Of a DNA stretch of 64,000 nt, positions 56,939 through 64,000 are shown piece by piece. The notes beneath the pieces were generated by a model. The model saw only the letters and a program-made list of their open reading frames with translations. It searched no databases and was not told the DNA's origin. This stretch comes from Sphingobacterium sp. N143 (GTDB lineage: Bacteria > Bacteroidota > Bacteroidia > Sphingobacteriales > Sphingobacteriaceae), in NCBI RefSeq assembly GCF_030325625.1, contig NZ_JACAIS010000004.1:310001-374000 (forward strand). The letters run 5' to 3'. Each line of letters opens with the position of its first letter. The first letter of the stretch is position 1. The translations under genes were made by a program, and so were the position numbers.

Positions 56939-57787
56939 ATGAGTGCAGATATTAACAAACTAGAACAAATTGCATCACAAGTAAGACGTGATATCGTACG
57001 TATGGTACACGCTTGTCAATCAGGCCACCCAGGTGGTTCATTAGGTTGTACAGATTATTTTGTGGCGCTTTATTTCAATGCGATGAAACGTAATCCTTCC
57101 TTTGACATGGATGGAAAAGGAGAAGATTTATTCTTCTTGTCAAACGGACACATTTCACCTGTATTTTACAGTACATTGGCACATGCAGGGTATTTTGAAG
57201 TAAGCGAACTGGCAACATTCAGAAAAATCAATTCAAGATTACAAGGTCATCCAACGACACATGAGGGGCTTCCGGGCATTCGTATTGCATCAGGTTCCTT
57301 AGGTCAAGGATTATCTGCTGCTATTGGTGCCGCACAGGCAAAAAAATTGAATAAAGACAATAATCTAGTTTATGTATTAATGGGAGACGGTGAATTGCAA
57401 GAAGGCCAAGTTTGGGAAGCTGCAATGTATGCACCGCACAATAAGATTGACAACTTGATTGCAACTGTTGATTATAATAATGCACAGATTGACGGGTCTA
57501 CTGACCAAGTACTATCTTTAGGAAACTTACGTGCAAAATGGGAAGCTTTTGGCTGGGATGTCATGGAAGTCACCAAAGGAAATGATATGACTTCGGTGGT
57601 TGCAGGTCTGGCAGAAGCGAAGTCTCGTACTGGACAAGGTAAACCTGTGGTTATCTTGTTGCACACGGAGATGGGTAAAGGTGTTGATTTCATGATGGGT
57701 TCTCATAAATGGCACGGTGTTGCTCCAAATGACGAACAATTGGCGTCGGCATTGAATCAACTTACTGAAACTTTAGGAGATTACTAG
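56939..57787 (+). CDS. Transketolase, N-terminal (TPP-binding) subunit
   Basis: 282 residues from the ATG at 56939; the GTG at 56921 is less likely. CQSGHPGGSLGCTDYFVALYF, GSLGQGLSAAIGAA and the TPP motif GDGELQEGQVWEA with VDYNNAQIDG. Together with the next gene it makes one full transketolase; this split is normal in Bacteroidota and not a frameshift. Confidence 0.95.
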   Translation: MSADINKLEQIASQVRRDIVRMVHACQSGHPGGSLGCTDYFVALYFNAMKRNPSFDMDGKGEDLFFLSNGHISPVFYSTLAHAGYFEVSELATFRKINSRLQGHPTTHEGLPGIRIASGSLGQGLSAAIGAAQAKKLNKDNNLVYVLMGDGELQEGQVWEAAMYAPHNKIDNLIATVDYNNAQIDGSTDQVLSLGNLRAKWEAFGWDVMEVTKGNDMTSVVAGLAEAKSRTGQGKPVVILLHTEMGKGVDFMMGSHKWHGVAPNDEQLASALNQLTETLGDY

Positions 57788-57789
57788 AA

Positions 57790-58743
57790 ATGAAAAAATA
57801 TACGTACACAGAGTCAAAAGATACACGTTCGGGATTTGGAGCTGGCTTGTTAGAAGCCGGTAAGCAAGATGAAAATGTGGTTGCATTATGTGCCGATTTG
57901 ATCGGTTCATTAAAAATGAATGATTTTATAAAAGAATTCCCGGAACGCTTTTTCCAAATTGGTATTGCTGAAGCAAACATGATGGGTATTGCTGCCGGAC
58001 TTACTATTGGAGGTAAGATTCCTTTTACAGGTACATTCGCGAATTTTTCAACAGGTCGTGTTTATGACCAAATCCGTCAGTCCATTGCATATTCAGGGAA
58101 GAATGTAAAAATTGCGGCTTCACATGCGGGCTTAACGTTAGGTGAAGATGGTGCGACACACCAAATCTTAGAAGATATTGGTTTGATGAAAATGCTTCCC
58201 GGAATGACTGTTATCAACCCGTGTGATTTTAATCAAACAAAGGCAGCTACGATTGCTGCAGCTAAATTTGACGGTCCCGTTTATCTACGTTTCGGTCGTC
58301 CTGTCGTTCCTAATTTCACAGCTGCAGATCAAGAGTTTGTGATCGGAAAAGCGGTATTATTGAATGAAGGGACCGATGTCACCATCATTGCAACAGGGCA
58401 TTTAGTATGGGAAGCTATTCAAGCGGGTGAAAAATTAGCGGAATTGGGCATCAATGCTGAGATTATCAACATTCATACGATTAAACCTTTAGATGAAGAA
58501 GCTATTTTAGCATCTGTCGCAAAAACTAAATGTGTCGTTACCGCAGAAGAACACAATCGTCTCGGTGGTTTGGGCGATAGTGTTGCTCAAGTATTGGCCA
58601 AACATTTACCTACGCCGCAAGAATATGTGGCCGTTAACGATAGCTTTGGCGAATCAGGTACACCTGCTCAATTAATGGAGAAATATGGCTTAAATGCCGA
58701 GTCTATTGTTTCCGCAGTTCAAAAAGTAATCAAAAGAAAATAA
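57790..58743 (+). CDS. Transketolase, C-terminal subunit
   Basis: 317 residues, two bases after the N-terminal subunit. RFFQIGIAEANMMGIAAGL holds the catalytic Glu, GEDGATHQILEDI the substrate-binding His. It links glycolysis and the pentose-phosphate pathway with the preceding protein. Confidence 0.95.
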   Translation: MKKYTYTESKDTRSGFGAGLLEAGKQDENVVALCADLIGSLKMNDFIKEFPERFFQIGIAEANMMGIAAGLTIGGKIPFTGTFANFSTGRVYDQIRQSIAYSGKNVKIAASHAGLTLGEDGATHQILEDIGLMKMLPGMTVINPCDFNQTKAATIAAAKFDGPVYLRFGRPVVPNFTAADQEFVIGKAVLLNEGTDVTIIATGHLVWEAIQAGEKLAELGINAEIINIHTIKPLDEEAILASVAKTKCVVTAEEHNRLGGLGDSVAQVLAKHLPTPQEYVAVNDSFGESGTPAQLMEKYGLNAESIVSAVQKVIKRK

Positions 58744-58765
58744 ATAAAATTACGCAGGTCAATAT

Positions 58766-59311
58766 ATGGATGACGCTTTAATCATAGCAAAATTTGCTGA
58801 AGAAAGTACACGAGAAGAAGCTTTCCGTTTATTGTTGAAGAAATATCAGCAAAAGATTTATTGGCACGTGCGAAGGATGGTAATCGATCATGATGATGCA
58901 GATGATGTCGTACAGGATATCTTTGTGAAAGTATGGAAAAACCTCGGAGGTTTTCGGGAGGATTCGCAGTTATATACATGGCTGTACCGTATTGCAACAA
59001 ATGAATGTATTACCTTCCTAAATAAGAAAAAACAAAAGCAGAACGTGTCGTTGGATGACGACACGACTGCTTATTTGGCAGAAACACTTGCTGATGGCAA
59101 TTATTTCAATGGAGATAAAGCCCAAATGAAATTACAACAGGCCTTATTAACCTTACCAGAAAAACAGAAGCTGGTTTTTAATATGAAATATTTTGAAGAT
59201 ATGAAATATGAAGAAATTTCTGAGGTACTGGGCACAAGTGTAGGCGCATTAAAAGCATCTTATCATCTGGCGGTAAAAAAAATAGAATCTTTTTTTAGTA
59301 ACCACGATTAA
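58766..59311 (+). CDS. ECF-type RNA polymerase sigma factor
   Basis: 181 residues. Region 2: DDADDVVQDIFVKVWKNLGGFREDS, YTWLYRIATNECITFLNKKK; region 4: LPEKQKLVFNMKYFEDMKYEEISEVLGTSVGALK. It begins 22 bases after transketolase and is followed by its likely membrane regulator and a small exported protein, the usual three-gene group in this phylum. Confidence 0.95.
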   Translation: MDDALIIAKFAEESTREEAFRLLLKKYQQKIYWHVRRMVIDHDDADDVVQDIFVKVWKNLGGFREDSQLYTWLYRIATNECITFLNKKKQKQNVSLDDDTTAYLAETLADGNYFNGDKAQMKLQQALLTLPEKQKLVFNMKYFEDMKYEEISEVLGTSVGALKASYHLAVKKIESFFSNHD

Positions 59312-59344
59312 ACCTTTTAGCGAAATTAGGTTCTAACAAATACT

Positions 59345-60298
59345 ATGAAGGAAAATGGCACATATCATGATGGGCTGGAATCTAATAATCTTCCAGAATC
59401 ATTGCGTGAAAATCCTTTTGGCATGCCTAAAAATTATTTCAGTGATTTAGAATCAAAGATAATAATGCAAGTCAATTTGATTGAATGCAAGGAGAAACCT
59501 CATTTTGAGGTTCCTGATGGATACTTTGATTCACTTCCTGATTTTATTATAGGCAGAATAGCTGAAAATTCGCTGAGAACTCAAATAGCTACTGACGGTT
59601 TCGATGCTCCTGAAGATTATTCTACACGATTAACGGAAAGTATTTTTAACAGAATCTCAGAACAGAAATTAAAAGCAACACTTTCATCTGATGGTTTCTC
59701 ATTACCTGCCACTGATTACGCAGAAACACTGGAAAACAAAATCTTTACACGTATCGCAGAACAGAAATTGAAAGAAACGGTTCCTATGGATGGTTTTTCT
59801 GTTCCTGTAGATTACCATAGCGAACTTACGGATAATATCCTTGCTCGTGTTACAGAAGAGAAATTGAAACTGACTGTTCCTTCCACGGATTTTAATGTTC
59901 CACCACAGTATTTTGATACCCTTTCAGAGAACATTATGGCTACCATACAAGCTTCTGAAAGCCATACACTTATCCATCAAATAGGTCGAAAGAGAACATG
60001 GTATTCCAGATATGCAGTGGCAGCCTCCTTCGTGGCAATGTTAAGTATTGGTGGATATTTGGGCTATCAATATCAAGATGATGTCAACTCGGACGAAAAT
60101 ATGGCTGAAAAACAATTGGCTCAACATTTATCCGAGATTCCTAAGCAGGAAATCATCAATTATCTTGCTGCTTCCGGTTCGGGGGATGACATAGTTTATA
60201 TGGTTCAATATACAGATGAAGCAAATCTTCCAACCCAAGGGTTTGGAAGTAATATATCCAAACAAGAAATAGAAGATTATCTAAATTATACCTTATAA
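59345..60298 (+). CDS. Repeat-bearing membrane anti-sigma-like protein
   Basis: 317 residues. The N-terminal cytoplasmic part consists of six roughly 35-40-residue repeats with core FxxPxxYxxxLxxxIxxRIxExKL, e.g. GFDAPEDYSTRLTESIFNRI, GFSLPATDYAETLENKIFTR and GFSVPVDYHSELTDNILARV. One membrane span near 228-245 (YAVAASFVAMLSIGGYLGY). The tail contains AQHLSEIPKQEIINYL. The location next to the ECF sigma gene suggests an anti-sigma role; no zinc anti-sigma motif is seen. Confidence 0.75.
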   Translation: MKENGTYHDGLESNNLPESLRENPFGMPKNYFSDLESKIIMQVNLIECKEKPHFEVPDGYFDSLPDFIIGRIAENSLRTQIATDGFDAPEDYSTRLTESIFNRISEQKLKATLSSDGFSLPATDYAETLENKIFTRIAEQKLKETVPMDGFSVPVDYHSELTDNILARVTEEKLKLTVPSTDFNVPPQYFDTLSENIMATIQASESHTLIHQIGRKRTWYSRYAVAASFVAMLSIGGYLGYQYQDDVNSDENMAEKQLAQHLSEIPKQEIINYLAASGSGDDIVYMVQYTDEANLPTQGFGSNISKQEIEDYLNYTL

Positions 60299-60723
60299 TG
60301 ATGTTTAACAAGAAAAGCATATGGATAACATTGTTCTTTAGTATATTTTCTATTGCCTTGGGCTTTGCACAAGACAGAAACCGATTTCAAGCTATTGAGA
60401 ACGAAAAAATAGCTTACATTACTAAAGAACTAAATTTGACCCCAAAAGAGGCACAGCAGTTTTTTCCACTCTATAATGAATATAGCCAAACATTATGGAA
60501 TTTAAGGAAAGCTAAATTAAATGGAGCTCCAAAAAATAGTTTCAGAGGAGGTTCTAGATCCCGAGATGTATTGCAATACGATGCAAAAGAAGTGGACGTT
60601 AAAAAAGAATATAGGGGCAAATTTGCAAGAGTCATTGGGAGTTCCCGTGCATCCCAGTTCTTTGAAGTAGAACAGGAATTTAGGGAACATCTGTACAAAT
60701 CTTTACGAAATAGAGGTCGATAA
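60298..60723 (+). CDS. Small exported protein of the sigma-factor group
   Basis: 141 residues. Signal peptide MMFNKKSIWITLFFSIFSIALGFAQ. Helical, charged mature part with KIAYITKELNLTPKEAQQFFPLYNEY and FFEVEQEFREHLYKSLRNRGR. This pattern (helical, LTPxEAxxFxPxY) is what Bacteroidota annotations call sensor of ECF-type sigma factor; it resembles Spy/CpxP-type periplasmic proteins. The start overlaps the previous stop by one base, so the three genes are coupled. Confidence 0.75.
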   Translation: MMFNKKSIWITLFFSIFSIALGFAQDRNRFQAIENEKIAYITKELNLTPKEAQQFFPLYNEYSQTLWNLRKAKLNGAPKNSFRGGSRSRDVLQYDAKEVDVKKEYRGKFARVIGSSRASQFFEVEQEFREHLYKSLRNRGR

Positions 60724-60735
60724 AATTACCGAAAT

Positions 60736-60767
60736 AAAAAAGAAGTCTTAGCGACTTCTTTTTTATT
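60736..60767 (+). terminator. Terminator of the sigma-factor group
   Basis: AAAAAAGAAGTC / GACTTCTTTTTT stem. Confidence 0.85.
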
Positions 60768-60786
60768 TTCGGACATTTGTAATATC

Positions 60787-61974
60787 ATGCTAAGCAATAG
60801 ACAATTATTTTTAATGAATACTGCTCAAACTTCTAGCTCTCCTAGATTGGTTGAAGTAGTCAAGGCTGAGGGTATTTACCTATATGGCCCAAATGGAGAA
60901 GAATATATGGATCTCGTCTCCGGTTTTAATGTCAGCAACATTGGACATCGTCACCCAACGGTAATTAGGGCAATCAAAGAACAATTGGACAATTACCTCC
61001 ATGTCACAGTATATGGTGAATTTGTCCAGGCTCCCCAAGTTCTGTTTGCCACTGAGTTATTAGCTGAACTTCCTTCAACGTTCCAATCTGTATACCTGAC
61101 CAATAGTGGAACAGAGGCTGTGGAAGGAGCAATGAAAATAGCAAAAAAATATACTGGAAGAAAACAGATTATTGCGGCAAAGAAAGCTTATCACGGAAGT
61201 ACACAAGGTGCGCTTAGTCTTATTGGTAACGATGAATACCGTGAGGCCTATGCCCCACTTCTCCCCGACATAGATTTTATTACGTTCAATGACTCATCTG
61301 ATCTCGATAAAATCACAGAAAAAACCGCAGCAGTTATTCTGGAAGCCATCCAAGGAGAGGCTGGTGTCCGAGTACCTGATGCATCTTATATGCGCGCTGT
61401 CAGACAACGTTGTGATGAAACTGGGACCTTATTAATTTTTGACGAAATTCAGACTGGTTTTGGTCGGACAGGCAAGTTATTTGCTTTTGAACATTTTGGT
61501 ATTGTTCCGGATATTCTGATGCTCGCCAAAGGTATTGGCGGTGGTATGCCGTTAGGAGCTTTTATTGCAGCAAAAGAAGTGATGGATGTGATCAAAGATA
61601 ATCCGATGCTGGGACATATCACGACATTTGGTGGACACCCAGTCAGCTGTGCTGCAGCACGTGCTTCACTCGCAGTCATCAAAGAAGAACATCTGGTCGA
61701 ACAGGTTGCCAATAAAGCGATTTTATTTAGAAATAAGCTCGATCATTCTGCGATAAGAGAAATTAGGGGATTAGGGCTTATGATGTGTCTACAATTAGAT
61801 TCTTTTGATCAGGTTTATAACGTTAGTAAATATTGTGCTGAACACGGTGTAATGATTGATTGGTACCTCCACTGCGAAACAGCATTGCGTATCGCTCCGC
61901 CATTGACCATCACTGAAGCTGAAATAGAAAAAGCTTGTAACATCATTACAAAAGGTTTGGAAAAGTATACTTAA
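60787..61974 (+). CDS. Class III PLP aminotransferase
   Basis: 395 residues. YLTNSGTEAVEGAMKIAKKYTG, then KAYHGSTQGALS, LLIFDEIQTGFGRTGKLFAFEH and the PLP lysine in LMLAKGIGGGMPLG. Related to acetylornithine and ornithine aminotransferases; the substrate is not predictable. Only 20 bases after the previous terminator. Confidence 0.93.
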   Translation: MLSNRQLFLMNTAQTSSSPRLVEVVKAEGIYLYGPNGEEYMDLVSGFNVSNIGHRHPTVIRAIKEQLDNYLHVTVYGEFVQAPQVLFATELLAELPSTFQSVYLTNSGTEAVEGAMKIAKKYTGRKQIIAAKKAYHGSTQGALSLIGNDEYREAYAPLLPDIDFITFNDSSDLDKITEKTAAVILEAIQGEAGVRVPDASYMRAVRQRCDETGTLLIFDEIQTGFGRTGKLFAFEHFGIVPDILMLAKGIGGGMPLGAFIAAKEVMDVIKDNPMLGHITTFGGHPVSCAAARASLAVIKEEHLVEQVANKAILFRNKLDHSAIREIRGLGLMMCLQLDSFDQVYNVSKYCAEHGVMIDWYLHCETALRIAPPLTITEAEIEKACNIITKGLEKYT

Positions 61975-62005
61975 GTATGTAGATTTAGGTACAAAAAACC
62001 TAATA

Positions 62006-62767
62006 ATGAGCACAAACCGCAGATCATTTATCAAAAAAAGCATTATTGGCGCTGGTCTTTTGACTGGGGCCAATTTCATGGGAAACGATGTCTTTGCCCA
62101 TGAAAACATGGCGAAATCTTCAAAGATCAATTTGAGTGATGAAGATATTATCTTATTTCAGGGAGACTCCATCACCGACGTAGGCCGTGATAGGAATAAT
62201 AGAAACCCGAATGACACAGGAGCGTTGGGGCATGGCTATGCACTACTAGCCGCGAGTCAATTATTGAATAAGTATCCTGAAAAAAAATTAAAAATTCATA
62301 ATACAGGGATCAGTGGCAATCGTGTTCCAGATCTTCAAAAACGGTGGGAAGAAGATACACTAGCCTTTAAACCAACGATATTAAGTATCCTGATTGGTGT
62401 AAACGACTTTTGGCGAACCATCGATCGAGGTGCTAAAACAACAGTTGAAGAATATAAAACGCAGTACCAACAATTGCTTCAGAACACTATGCAAAAACTT
62501 CCAGATGTTAAATTGATAATTGGAGAACCTTTTGCTGTAAAAGGTGTCGGACACATTACCGAAGCCTGGTACCCCAAATTTTTAGCCTATCAGGATGCGG
62601 CACGCGATGTTGCCAAAGAATTTAATGCGATACTCCTTCCTTACCAAAAAGTATTTGATAATGCACAAAAAAGTGCCCCTGGGGCATATTGGGCGGCAGA
62701 TGGTGTTCATCCCACGCTTGCTGGCGCGCAGATGATGGCCTCAGCTTGGATGGAATGCATCAAATAA
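62006..62767 (+). CDS. Tat-exported SGNH/GDSL hydrolase
   Basis: 253 residues. Twin-arginine signal NRRSFIKKSIIGAGLLTGA. SGNH blocks: FQGDSITDVGRD (Ser), GISGNRVPDLQ (Gly/Asn), LIGVNDFW (Asn), and DGVHPTLAG (Asp/His). A lipase/esterase-type fold used on acetylated sugars or lipids. Folded before export, as the Tat route requires. Substrate unknown. Confidence 0.92.
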   Translation: MSTNRRSFIKKSIIGAGLLTGANFMGNDVFAHENMAKSSKINLSDEDIILFQGDSITDVGRDRNNRNPNDTGALGHGYALLAASQLLNKYPEKKLKIHNTGISGNRVPDLQKRWEEDTLAFKPTILSILIGVNDFWRTIDRGAKTTVEEYKTQYQQLLQNTMQKLPDVKLIIGEPFAVKGVGHITEAWYPKFLAYQDAARDVAKEFNAILLPYQKVFDNAQKSAPGAYWAADGVHPTLAGAQMMASAWMECIK

Positions 62768-62778
62768 ATTAGAAATAA

Positions 62779-62806
62779 AGAGGCGTCCTTAACAGGGCAG
62801 CCTCTT
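62779..62806 (+). terminator. Weak terminator after the SGNH gene
   Basis: AGAGGC / GCCTCT short stem with a large loop and only two T before a G. Confidence 0.4.
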
Positions 62807-62926
62807 GTTACTGCAATTCATACCAAAAACTTAAAAGATAGTTTTTAGCACACTAGCACAGGTTTCTAAGCTTTCGGGATGACTTGTTGATAAAGATTGA
62901 AGCCACCGCCATAATATCGTAAAGAA

Positions 62927-64000
62927 TTAACTACCCGAGATCTCCTTATACGCTGTTTTTTGAAGATCAGGAAGAAAGTATGCTACAATGCCAATTAATG
63001 GTAGATACGAACATAAATGATAAATGAACTCAATAGAAGTATGATCTGCCTGCCACCCTAGCACGGCGGATCCAATCCCTCCCATTCCGAATGCAAAACC
63101 ATAGAACAAACCAGATACCATGCCTAACTTTCTCGGTAAGAGCTCCTGAGCATAGACAATAATTGCGGGGAAAGCTGATGATAATATCAGACCAATTACG
63201 ACGATCAGTATTCCGGTCATTGTCAGACCGACATAGGGTAAAATCAATGCAAAAGGCGCTACCCCAAATACAGAAAACCAAATAACATATTTTCGGCCAA
63301 AACGGTCACCAAATGCCCCACCCAACAAGGTCCCTACCGCAACTGCAATCAGAAAATAAAACAGATATACCTGTGCCTCGACTTCATCTATACCAAATTT
63401 TTTCATTGTATAGAACTGAAAATAATTGGTGATGCTCGCAATATAGAAATATTTTGATACGATCAATAATAAAAGTATGATGACGGTCATCACAATTCGC
63501 ATATTAGGTAAATCCGGAACACGTATGGCTCTTTTTGTCGATCTAGAAGTACTTTGTAAACGTTTTTTATACCAGGTACCAATGTAATAAGAAATAAATT
63601 GGCCTATGACTGTAAATAAACACATCCAAGCAATGGCCTGTTGTCCACGGGGTAAAATCAAGAATGCAACAATTATTGGTGCTAATGCTGTGCCCGCATT
63701 TCCACCAATCTGAAAAATAGATTGTGCCATACTCCTCCGTCCGCCGGATGCCATATAAGCTACCCGTGAGGATTCAGGATGAAAAATAGAAGAACCTATG
63801 CCGACCAAAAAAACAGAAAACAGGATCCATTCGTAAGTATGCGCCTGAGAAAACAACAGCATTCCCACGAGGGAAAAAGACATACCTATAATCTGTGAAT
63901 ACGGCACTGGATGTTTGTCTGTAAAGGAACCGACAACTGGCTGGAAGATAGAAGCCGCTATCTGATAAACCAAAGTAATCATCCCAACCTGAGAAAAACT
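62927..64000 (-). CDS. MFS transporter, Fsr (fosmidomycin-resistance) type, partial
   Basis: About 358 residues visible; the frame is open to the window edge, since SFSQVG precedes the ATG at 63982. About ten hydrophobic spans. FQPVVGSFTDKHPVPYSQIIG and FLVGIGSSIFHPESSRVAYMA are signatures of the Fsr branch, and GGAFGDRFGRKYVIWFS is the second-half MFS motif. It probably exports a small molecule by proton antiport. N-terminal residues, about one or two spans, are missing beyond 64000. Confidence 0.85.
   Translation of the reverse strand, partial: SFSQVGMITLVYQIAASIFQPVVGSFTDKHPVPYSQIIGMSFSLVGMLLFSQAHTYEWILFSVFLVGIGSSIFHPESSRVAYMASGGRRSMAQSIFQIGGNAGTALAPIIVAFLILPRGQQAIAWMCLFTVIGQFISYYIGTWYKKRLQSTSRSTKRAIRVPDLPNMRIVMTVIILLLLIVSKYFYIASITNYFQFYTMKKFGIDEVEAQVYLFYFLIAVAVGTLLGGAFGDRFGRKYVIWFSVFGVAPFALILPYVGLTMTGILIVVIGLILSSAFPAIIVYAQELLPRKLGMVSGLFYGFAFGMGGIGSAVLGWQADHTSIEFIYHLCSYLPLIGIVAYFLPDLQKTAYKEISGS

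Noticed and set aside
56939..58743. Transketolase broken in two
   Set aside because: Both halves are complete domains with own starts; a two-gene transketolase is usual in Bacteroidota.

Overview
The window looks like a chromosomal segment of a Bacteroidota bacterium, most likely a member of the Sphingobacteriaceae close to Sphingobacterium. The reasons are the TTTG / TAnnTTTG promoter boxes, weak or absent Shine-Dalgarno sequences, a transketolase split into two genes, Bacteroidota-type lipoproteins, and a mobilizable element of the Bacteroides/Flavobacteria kind. The assignment is inferred from gene content; no 16S gene is present.

Layout. 1-2420: the end of an AraC-type membrane regulator and a secreted protein of unknown function. 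2421-14305: an integrative mobilizable element inserted in the 3' end of a tRNA-Pro(TGG) gene and bounded by a 27-bp direct repeat. It holds an integrase, an excisionase-like HTH protein, a RepA-like ATPase, a Toprim primase, a MobC-like protein and a relaxase. Its right third is an antibiotic-resistance array, aadS - catB-type acetyltransferase - tet(X), in which the genes sit between attC-like imperfect inverted repeats next to a second, XerD/IntI-like tyrosine recombinase. 14306-18600: decayed islands (an SdpB-like remnant joined to a serine-recombinase tail, other pseudogene fragments, relic tRNA-Pro flanks). 18635-21310: an ArsR-controlled group (ArsR, AHSA1/SRPBCC, DoxX-like, unknown protein, alpha/beta hydrolase). 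21525: second tRNA-Pro.

22160-39944 is a tightly packed, partly overlapping biosynthetic operon: two giant PUFA-synthase-like polyketide synthases, a free ACP, an alpha/beta hydrolase, a double glycosyltransferase, two condensation-type acyltransferases and a small membrane protein. Together they suggest a reduced or hydroxylated fatty chain that is glycosylated and then acylated, i.e. an undescribed glycolipid or glycosylated polyketide. A large TPR protein (minus strand) and a third identical tRNA-Pro (43019) follow.

From 43.4 kb on the genes are ordinary chromosomal ones: rplS, a CBM9-like protein, pyrG, yidC, a META-domain lipoprotein, an acyl-CoA dehydrogenase, two tiny repeat-bearing lipoproteins, purB, a Nfu-type scaffold, a GH3 glycosidase, the two transketolase halves, an ECF sigma factor with its membrane partner and a third small protein, a class III aminotransferase, a Tat-exported SGNH hydrolase, and the start-truncated end of an MFS exporter.

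The two most interesting items are the integron-like resistance cassette array nested inside the mobilizable element and the PKS/glycosyltransferase/acyltransferase operon. Three identical tRNA-Pro copies plus relic copies mark this locus as a repeated landing site for islands.
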